Below, piece by piece: positions 11,125 to 19,916 of a stretch of DNA of 64,000 nt (positions within the stretch are counted from its first letter, which is position 1; each line of letters opens with the position of its first letter). The notes under the pieces are model-generated. The model did not search any database and was not told where the DNA came from. It saw only the letters and a list, made by a program, of their open reading frames with translations. The stretch is from Cyanodermella asteris (taxonomy: Eukaryota; Ascomycota; Lecanoromycetes; Ostropales; Stictidaceae): the NCBI GenBank assembly GCA_900618795.1, contig UYJD01000019.1, positions 124,001-188,000 of the forward strand, read 5' to 3'. The translations under genes and the position numbers were made by a program.

Positions 11125-12782
11125 GATGCTTGTTTGTCGTTCAGCGCTTGCGTGCACATATCCCACTACCGAAAGGTGGCTGCAATCCATTTGTATCTAG
11201 CATCTTCAAAAGCCGTCTCTTAGCTTGTACCACCTGACCGTGTCCTGTTGTAGAGTATCTGTGGAAGACACTGAACAGCTGGCTCGACGTTTGCTAGACG
11301 AGGATCGGTAGTGCGCTTCCAGTTCGTTCCCGCCATGACTCTCGTTGACGCATCTTCTCTTGGTGGTGTGGGCACAAAATGATATTCACTGGTATCGCGT
11401 CTCGATGTTCTATGCCTTGCTTGTGAGGTTTCACGGTGCAGAAACTGGACTGCGGTGGCCCTGCGACAGCATGAAGAATCCGAGCCCCCTTTTGCCTCGG
11501 GCCGTAGACGCCAATACTCGTTTAGTCACATTCGAACGTCAAAGCCATTCGATCTGACTTGACCCGGCACGAGGCCAGCATTCACGGCGGTCGCGAACAA
11601 AGATTCACTGACTCGAATGCAAGCAGTCGCAAGGTGCAGTGACCGGAAGTGCGCGCGCCAATCTTTCGGTCCGGCCTGGCGATGGGTTCGCATGTTTTGT
11701 CGCGGCGATCGCTTTGCACATTGCGATTGCGAGGATAATGCGGCAGGACAAGTACGTAGTTGCCAAAAGAGGATCGATTATCGGTGCTCATTGGTCGGCT
11801 GCCGAGTCCTTGTCGTCGAGACGTCGAGAAGACGTTGAGGACACGTTTTGTGAAGCGTATCGATTTGAGGTACTGTTTCGATCTGCTCGAGGAGCTTTTC
11901 GCCATGGCCAATGACTATTTCACCTCACAATTTCGATTTCAGAGGCCCCTGCAGGGCTTGCGCACTTTTGCAGAGGATGAACGGGAGCGTGTCCTGGTGA
12001 TTGGAAAGTTGACGCTTCGACTTTTGTCAGGTATGTATTGTCCGGGATGGCTGCAGCCGGTAGGTCGCATGCTTGCGGCGCCGAGTCACAGGTCACATTC
12101 CACACAAACCCGGTCACATTGCAGCTCAAAATTCCAAAGGTATGATAACAATTTATGTCAAATTAACTTTCAACCGGGGTGTTCTGGGACTTTACTCTGC
12201 AGTTTTGAAAAACAACATGTTGTTTTGCAGGTCCACAGGCCCATTCCCCTTCTACACTGTAAATAAACCTGTGATAATTAATCAGGTGATAAAACATGCC
12301 GTATTTTCCCTCCTCGCCTCCGATAAATACACAATCAGTACGTTTGTTTTCGTCTTCTGTGGTAGATAAAATATGATGGTCGAGTCCGTCCACGCCCCCG
12401 GTCCGTAAATAGATGCTGGGTTGAGTGCGGGTGTCGGCTCTGTGGTGTGAAAATGCTCTGTGTGTTGTTGGTGGACCGCGGCTTGTGGTTCCGTAATCCC
12501 CCTAAAATATGCTTAATCGAACCTCCCTTGGTCGCGGTTCGTGTACGACCTCGTCGTCCTCCTTCTTCGCCTTCTTCACCCCGCATGCAGCTCACTCATC
12601 TGGAAGTTGCAGACATTCCAGACATGGTGGCTGCGGAGCAAAGAGATGAGTTCTCTCTGTTTATCATCTCCTTTTCCAGGCTCAGGTCAACCGATTCCCT
12701 CTTCGGCGGGTGGAACAGCGATCCACCTCATCTCCTTCACCTCTGCAATCAAACGAAGTTTTCGGCCTTCCTGCATTCTTGG
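11125..12782. other. Gene-poor stretch between SLA2 and the MAT region
   Basis: About 1.66 kb with no convincing gene on either strand. Around 12120-12400 the sequence becomes clearly AT-richer than its surroundings. Several short overlapping frames (for example 11760-12266 plus, 12447-12995 plus) show no domain. This could be the edge of the mating-type idiomorph. Confidence 0.5.
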
Positions 12783-14540
12783 TTAGTATCCTTCATCGAG
12801 AAAGGCATTCCATTCCTGCTGCATATACATGTCCAAATAGGCCAGTGCCTTGGAGTCTTGTTATTGAGTCAAAGGAATCTCACTGACCCGGTTCGCCGAC
12901 CTCACGAATGGATTCAATCCCTCCTGTATGAGGTTAAAATCGTTGGCATTGGTTGTCTTAGTTACCATGGCATCTTTTCGAGGTGCCTCTCGTAGGTGGT
13001 TTCCAAGGACCCGCCACCTTGGATGATTGCTTGTCTACCGTATCAAGCAGGTACCTTTGCGATGACTGATCGCGTGTCGATGTTCGGCCGGAGTGTCAGA
13101 GTGATCCAGGCGAGCCCGTGCAACACATCTGTTGAAATATAGTCAGAATTGGTTGCGGCTCCCAGTCTTCACTCAAAGAAACCATCGTTGTTGTCAACGT
13201 CTCGATGACCTGCTTGCGTTCGTAGACATCTTCAACCATTGGGTACGGGTCTATGGTCACCAGCGGAACAGCTTCAATTGGGCCCTTGCACTCCATCAGC
13301 AATGTTGACAAGCATCAATTTGCATGCATTCCCTTGGCTCTGACTGTGTCCCTCCATGCCGTCACGGTCGTATTCCGCGAGAGCCCGAAAGCGACAAACG
13401 TTCAAAATGTCACGAGTATCATTTCTGCCAGTCTTTCCCTCGGACCAATTCCCAATGATTGTTCCTTCTGTTCTTCGTCCACATGGAATGCATCTGCCCC
13501 TCAAAGCCTTTGGGATACAGATATCCAGGCGCCAGCACTGTCACCACTGTTAGAACTTTTCCTCATGTTCATTGCCGGCTACTTACAAGCAGAGGTATAT
13601 TTGGCCAATTCTCGACTTAATAAGAATGGGTCGAAGCCATGGAAGACGATGACCGAGGCTTTGATTCGCTCTCTCGCATTGAGATGCCCGTGCGCCAGCA
13701 CAAATGACTCCCAAATCTTGTATGGATGCTTGTCTGGGTCGTCATGGAAGGGCATCGGCCGCCAACTGCCATGATGTGCAACGCGGTCGTCGGCATTTGT
13801 GCTGGCTTGCGCGGATAGGCGTTCTATCTGCCTACAATAGAACATTAGCAGGATTCGCAACTACCTTGACGGCGGAGAACGTACCAGAGGATCCTTGCGA
13901 ATGGATTCAAACGATTGTCCCCATCCAAGAACTTGGAGTCGATAGTGACCGTGTCAGAGTTCCCCCCATCGTGAGGCGCATTATGGTCAGTTGCTTCCGA
14001 GGCAACATCTTGTAACACTTTGTGGAAAACAGAATCGCCGTATCTGTCCTGCAGTAATGACCTTCGGCAAAGAAAAATAAACGCGGATCTGGATGGTGTA
14101 ACTTCAGGGCCATACAATAGCGCGAGGACATTGGGTGCCTGAGAAATGTCTTCGGGGCTAATATGTGGCTCAAGACATGTATTGAGTCCCGCGCCGCCAC
14201 CGTCTCCCGTCGCAGCTGATTCGCGCGGGTGGTCTTTAGCATGGTCGAACTCGGAAATTACATCGCGCAGTGCCGTTGTGAAGGTGTCTGACAATTCTGT
14301 GTGAACCCATGCCAACTCGGGCATGATATCCAGTTGACCCAGCTGCGGAATGGGTGGCAGGATCGGGTGCGGGAATGGAGGGATTGCGTTGGCCACGGAC
14401 GGAGCGTTCATCTCTGTCAAGAACTCCTCGAGCGCGTCTAAAACGCTGTCTCTTTCAGAGCTGAGATCCATTGCCGTTGGAGCCAATTTCGCGTGGCCGA
14501 CTGGGAGTTGAAGCGAAACGGCTTGTGGCGTGGCGCTCAC
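12783..14540 (-). CDS. Unrecognised multi-exon gene divergent from MAT1-2-1 (MAT-associated ORF)
   Basis: I do not recognise this protein. Exon 1 (13885-14540) encodes about 218 residues starting MSATPQAVSLQ; Met24 at 14471 is an alternative start. A GTACGT..GCTAAT..TAG intron (13832-13884) joins it in phase to exon 2 (13587-13831), then a second intron (13538-13586) to an exon opening LLAPGYLYPKGF. Downstream, coding-like pieces in agreeing phases lie at 13127-13311, 13018-13054, 12906-12956 and 12783-12848, ending NAFLDEGY. The join between about 13420 and 13311 is unresolved and could mark decay. LNPFARILW at the end of exon 1 and WESFVLAHGHLNAR in exon 2 loosely recall the alpha1 box of MAT1-1-1. 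The position, 199 bp head-to-head with MAT1-2-1, fits the accessory MAT genes reported in some Dothideomycetes. Function unknown. Confidence 0.5.
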
Positions 14541-14739
14541 GAGGCTGGGGTACTTTCAAAGAATCAGGAACGCATTCGGCACCAAAATCTCTTGTGTTCG
14601 GCAAGGTGGGTCGCTGTCTCGTAAGGCAGCTGCCCTTTGTGCCCAATGCTTGAAAATGAAGCGGCGCGCCGCAGGTTTCTCAATGGGCCTGCTTGCCATT
14701 GATTAGGAGGCTGGGGGCTATTCGCTTCATCCCCAAATC
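14541..14739. promoter_or_regulatory. Bidirectional promoter of MAT1-2-1 and the divergent MAT-associated gene
   Basis: A 199-bp spacer between two divergently transcribed starts, so the two genes probably share regulatory sites. No TATA box is obvious. Inferred from gene arrangement only. Confidence 0.45.
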
Positions 14740-16175
14740 ATGTCCACAAGCTCAGCCGCTTCACAACTTCCTGACAACCCTACAGTCCCCCAGGTAGTTG
14801 ACTTCATCTGGGGACGCTTTCATACAATAATCAATTCACATCATCGCAAAGAAATATCGCTACCCGCCGAGCTCAAGTCCATAATTGGCGACCACGGCAT
14901 CCAGGTTCTGATTGACAGGTTCAGGTAAGCTTCACATGCAATTCTGGCGCCCTTTAGGCACCCTTGTGCAAGTCTACCTGTTCTCATTTGTTACTCACTC
15001 TCTTTAGTCAAGCAATCCAGCAGCCCATCAAAACTGAGATCGTTGACAGTTCAACATCTTCTACCATCCGACTTAGTGCTACAGAGGGACCTTACATCTC
15101 AGCTTCAACCACGATGGGTTGCTATCGCATAACCAAGAGTGTAGAGGCCAAGGTGCCTCGGCCCCCAAATTCGTTCATACTCTTTCGCCAGCACCATCAT
15201 CCTATACTCAAGAACGATCACCCATGGATGACCAACAACCAAATCTGTGAGTTCGCTGCGCCACGTGCACAAACTCCACTAATCATGAGTGTAGCATCTG
15301 CTCTTGGGGTCGTTTGGAGAACGGCCACGGACGAGTTTCAAGCGCCTTTCAGAGCTCGTGCCAAAGAGCTCCGAGACATCCACAAAGAAAGATATCCAGA
15401 GTGTCGCTACAATCCGCGAAAATCTTCAGATCGCAAACGGCGAATGACAAAAGCCAAAGCTGCTCATCTGCAACGACTTGTCGCCGACCTACAGCCTGTG
15501 CCAGAAGCTTCTCCTGAGAACAATAACGATTCTGCTTTAACGAGTCTGACAGTACCTCAATCTTCACATGATCCCGGAGCCATTGGAATCGAGCCTCGGA
15601 ACTTCGATCACTTTGCTCCTACCGCCAGGTCTGACTTCGCCAATGCAGACATCCTGATTAACGACCGTGCCGACAGTGTCATGACCACAACGATGCCGTT
15701 GGAGGACCAGTATACCACCAGTATGGAGTTCTTGAATGACTCTTCGAACGACTTCAATACTCCAATGGACGACTTCAATTTCAACTTCGACACTATTGGC
15801 ACTGACTCGATTCCCGCTGGACGGGAATTGTATTCACCTTCGGTTGAGAGCAATTTCTTTCACGCCTTGGGACATTCCAATGACTTGGACGAGCGCTCTT
15901 TTGATTTCCACAACAACTCGCTCACAGATATGAATTCTGTGGATTTCAACTTTGAGTTTCTCCAACCTATATTCTCGGCAGGCCCGGGCGCATCTGGTTC
16001 ACGCTCTCCGATCGTCAACGGACCGGGTTCCCTCTTGACCGAAAACAAACATGCAGATTTGGTCACTGAGGAACTGGCTACCACCAATAGACCGGACGAC
16101 ATGGCTCGCATGATTATCTCAGACCTCTCCACAGGCCGCGAGGCAACGGACCTTAGCCACTTTTACGGATGGTAA
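14740..16175 (+). CDS. MAT1-2-1: MAT1-2-1 mating-type HMG-box transcription factor
   Basis: Master regulator of mating identity of the MAT1-2 type; binds DNA through a MATA-type HMG box. Exons 14740-14924, 15008-15246 and 15295-16175 give 434 aa. Splicing the 48-nt second intron (GTGAGT..ACTAAT..GTAG) restores the HMG box to NNQISSALGVVWRT, matching the family and the usual intron position in this domain. The box runs from about residue 111 (VPRPPNSFILFRQHHH) to about 185, with the basic tail YNPRKSSDRKRR. The C-terminal half is rich in Asn, Asp, Phe and Ser with no known domain. Both introns lack frame disruption in the unspliced frame around intron 2, so automatic callers may miss it. Flanking APN2 and SLA2 make the identity essentially certain. 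Confidence 0.95.
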
Positions 16176-16447
16176 TATATTGAAGCGAGCCGAGCGGGGT
16201 GTAATTGACAGCAACGGTACTAATATACAGTCGAGGCATTACAAAGCCAGTATTTTTTTAAGGTCTCGAGGGACCGATGGTGCGACAGGAAAACAATTTT
16301 TACCATCTGAGGACTTGTCGGAGGAAACACATATTGACAGGTGTTGCTGGCGATGCTTGCTGGCTCAAGTTGTCGCGACAAAAGCAGAATATCGGGCATA
16401 AAGTTAGCATTGATTTGAGATTACCCCAGTATTTTAATCAATTATTG

Positions 16448-18659
16448 TCATCCAACAAAATTTGTTGAGGAGTTTGCCTGGCTCACCCAGATGAATGTGC
16501 GACACCTCCATTGCGTGCCTTTTTCCTTGTCACCACTTGGTCCTAGCGGCCTGGCACACATGTAAAACCATCTCATATAATTAATGCCTTGCTTTTTGCT
16601 GAGCATCTGCTTGCAGGGCTCACCGTGCTCACAGATTGGCACCTGCGGTTTGGAAAACAACTTCGCCCAACCCTCCTTACTTTCTTGCAGATCGCGGGCT
16701 GGATCCTCGCCGACAAAGGCGGAATGCGGGTCACGCGCATCTGCGTCACCAGAGATCGAAGCACTGGTCAGAAGCTGCTCACTGTTTTCTGACTCCAGCG
16801 GGACAGCGACAATATTCTCTTCAGGTCTGCCGCCGCTGGTGGAGGCAAGTCCTCGACTATCTCCTTGCGAGGCTGTCGCGGTATGACCGGCTGCAAATGT
16901 CTCGGGAGAAATCTTGGCGCCGGATGCGGCTGGCGCTTTTGGCTTGAAGAAACCCAAGATCTGGCTCTGACCCTTTCCGGGGCTAGACGTCTGCTGTGCA
17001 GCGCTGCTCTTGGCTCTCTTCACCTGCTTTGCGCCGTTGCTCTTCTCCGGCAAGGGTCTCTTCGTATTTGTTCTGGGCCCCTGAGCCTCCACTGTTGCAC
17101 CTGGCAGCGGTCTAGTTTCTGCCACCGCGGCTCCTATGTTCCAAGCGGTGTTATCCTCCTGATCAGTTGCTGGTTTCGTGTCGGTGGCAGAGTGTTCGAG
17201 AGTTGTGGTTTCGGATGTCGCTTTAGCTGCCAGGCTGGGTCGTTTCGCAAACATGTCTCGGATGCTTTGGCGACCAGTGAAGTCTGGTATCAATCTTCCC
17301 GAGCTCGGCAGGATGTCCTTTGACGAATGATCGCGAAGTCGCTTGCCGTCCTTGAACATTCCAGCTGGGTTCATGACATCCAAGGTGTGGACTTTACGGC
17401 CGTCAATCTCGACCTCGTCCTTCATTACGGCATAAACCGGGCAATGATCCGAACCCTGTTAAAGTCAGTCTTGAAACGCTCGACGAGATCTGTCCCTTAC
17501 ATGAAGACCCTCTTGGATGTTGGATTCACTGAACCAGTCGCACATGTCCAGTGAACACAAGATATAGTCGATCCGGCCTCCGAAGTTGGCTGGCCTCGCA
17601 TTCTTTTTCGTCTCCCAATGCGTGTACATGCCTTCCCGCGTTGGGTGAAAAGACCTGCAAATGTCCCACAGCACTGGCTCCTCTCTGCCTTCATCTCGCG
17701 CACCCGAGACGCTCCCTCCCGCAACGAGGTGGTTGAACATGCGCCGAGAGGCTGTCCCAAAGTATTCCTCGACCGTAGTCCCGGTCTTCCGCAGATCAGC
17801 CTCGATGTTGGCAACATCCAAGGCTTCTTTGGACACATTCAAATCCCCAGTCAATACGACTCGTTTTCCGAGTTTGATGAGATTCCGGATCCGAGCGTCA
17901 AGGAGATTGAAGAACCCAGCTCGGTAAGCAGTGCGGCTCTCATCTCTGGATGCCGGAGCGTAGACACCAAATAGGACGAACGCGGGAAATTCGAGAATCA
18001 CCACGCGACCTTCGGAATCAAGAGTGTCAAAATCAGCCGCGATGCTAGGAGCGTTGGGAGCGTCGATCATCTGTGCTGTCGTCGGATAGCCTCCAATCTG
18101 CTGGTCCTCCGGGAGCTCGCAGAACGGAACATCAGAGTTAGGGCCACGAAGGGTACCGGCCAAGCCCTCCTCTGCACGTATGGGAGCACAAGTGGATTGA
18201 CGCGTGTAAATGACCACTCCAAATTTGCCTTCATCATGTCAGTCTCTATCACGTAACATGGATTCAGATCAACAGCATACCCTTCTCTCGGCCTGGAAAT
18301 GAGAAATAGCAGTCCCAGCCGGGGACCAAGACCATATCATCGCGCAAGTCCTTGCGTTGAATCTTGGTCTCCTGGAATATCACAATATCGGCTTGTAGTA
18401 TGTCGAACATGGACTACTAAGTTGAGTCATGTACTACAGCAATCAAGGTATTACAAGGCTCGTTACCTCAAAAGTCCTCTTCGACCTCCATGGTTCGTAT
18501 GAGAAGGGATTCCTTGTTGTGCGTGAGCATCCGGTAGCCTCTCAATTCAACATGTCCCGTTCCTACCTGATGCCATCGACTATTACAAGATCAGCTCCTA
18601 TATCACATTGTAACTGAAAGATGTCATTTACCATTCCATGTAACTATTCGCAAACCCAT
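16448..18659 (-). CDS. apn2: APN2 class II AP endonuclease
   Basis: Exonuclease III-family AP endonuclease/3'-phosphodiesterase for base excision repair. Six exons read from the right: 18632-18659, 18567-18579 (only 13 nt), 18467-18512, 18281-18413, 17501-18228, 16448-17455; 651 aa. Splicing gives the conserved opening MGLRIVTWNVDGIR, FQETKIQRKDLRDD, and the catalytic blocks VVLTGDLNVS and GSDHCPVYA. Two PCNA-binding-like motifs follow: QSIRDMFA (about 379-386) and a textbook PIP box QSQILGFF (about 479-486). The C-terminus has a GRF zinc finger (about 591-640, beginning CEHGEPC). The gene is the standard right-hand MAT neighbour. It is head-to-head with COX13 over a 361-bp spacer. Confidence 0.95.
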
Positions 18660-19020
18660 GGTGGCAGTGTACAGTTACCGCCCTCAGCGTTGCTTGAGCT
18701 CTTCTTCCCACCCGGCGTCTAGCATCATCAACAAACAGTCACAAACAAGCCCACATCAAGTCGCCTTTCGTCGCATCTCCCGCGCATCTCCTCCGTTGTG
18801 AATAGGCGGCTGCATCAGATGCCAAGACGCGATGCCTTCCTCGCGACTCGCCCCGAGCGGCCCTGCGCTAACAGCGGCAACGGCCGAGGAGCAGCTTGCG
18901 CCAAGACCTTCAACTACCGCATCAAGCAGCTCCGCGAGAACGTCGACGAAACGTCAAACCGAACGACCGCCGACTCTCCACTCTTCGACGCACGATCCGA
19001 CCCTACACACACCTTCCACG
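18660..19020. promoter_or_regulatory. Bidirectional promoter of APN2 and COX13
   Basis: A 361-bp region between divergent starts. The COX13 side is pyrimidine/C-rich. An open frame runs from 18832 into COX13, but its residues are not like subunit VIa and are more likely leader sequence. Confidence 0.5.
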
Positions 19021-19610
19021 ATGATGTCCCGACAGATGATGCTGAGCGCTTCGCGCCGCCTCGCAGCCCGCTCCCCGGGCCAGTCGCTGCGCAATGGCTT
19101 GCAGCGACGATGGGCGTCTGGAGGCCCGGAATTCGAGGGCGCGGCGGACAATGCTTTCAACAGGGAGCGTGCGGCCGTCAAGGCGCACGCCGCCGCTACC
19201 AGCAGTACGTTACGTGTTAATATACGATTGCTGTGCGGATTAGTGAGCTGACAATTGACGTAGACCTCTGGCGCAAGCTTTCCATCTAGTATGAGGAGGA
19301 ATTCATTCGGCAATGCGAACGAGGAGATGCTGACCGATGATAGCGCTGTTATTCCCTGCCTTATCCTTGGATCTTTGAACGCCTACAACTTGTGGAATGA
19401 GCATTGGGAGCACTGGGAGCACCAGCCGCCTTTGGAGGAGCGCACGCAGTACCCTTACCAGAACTTGAGGACCAAGAACTACTTTTGGGGAGACGGAGAC
19501 AAGACTCTTTTGTGAGTTTGATCTTGGACAATGAGACCGTTAAAAGATTGGTTACACGACTAATACTGTACAGCTGGAACGACAAGGTCAACTACAACAA
19601 GAAGGACTAA
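19021..19610 (+). CDS. cox13: Cytochrome c oxidase subunit VIa (COX13)
   Basis: Nuclear-encoded small subunit of mitochondrial complex IV. Exons 19021-19204, 19264-19288 (25 nt), 19344-19511 and 19574-19610 give 137 aa. The start at MMSRQMMLSASRR is chosen because it yields a typical Arg/Ser-rich mitochondrial presequence. Spliced, the single membrane span reads LWRKLSIYAVIPCLILG. The family's C-terminal block follows (HWEHWEHQPP, YPYQNLRTKNYFWGDGDKTLFWND), ending KVNYNKKD. All phases match and all introns are 55-62 nt. COX13 beside APN2 is part of the conserved MAT linkage. Confidence 0.95.
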
Positions 19611-19916
19611 AGATCTGAGACTCGGGACACGAAATGAGGAACAGTGTCGGGACGCCGGCTATCATTTGAAATGGATATGCCAAATCACTCTCCTTTGTCA
19701 TACGATGTACAAATTCATAAGATTCAGATGTTCATCATTGTTGCAGCTATGATGGGGTCGGTAAATGATTTGAGATCTGCCAACCTACAAGCCACAGTCC
19801 TCATCATCTGGAAGGTCTAGAATCGCGCGGAGCTAGCAATTCGTTTGCCTTACGGGCATGGAGTTTCATCCAGGACTGCAAATCCGGAGTCAAGGCACCA
19901 GTGGCCCAGACCGAAC
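19611..19916. other. Convergent 3' spacer, COX13/APC5
   Basis: About 306 bp between two converging genes; nothing else recognised. Confidence 0.6.

Noticed and set aside
11038-11237. Unspliced SLA2 C-terminus
   Set aside because: The continuous frame reads through the 10956-11037 intron into unrelated residues; splicing restores the conserved end.
13845-14540. 231-codon single-exon gene next to MAT1-2-1
   Set aside because: The frame ends 13 codons into an intron; a good GTACGT donor and TAG acceptor extend it into further exons.
18832-19020. N-terminal extension of COX13
   Set aside because: 63 extra residues (Thr/Ser/Pro-rich) are unlike any subunit VIa; the internal MMSRQ start gives a normal presequence.
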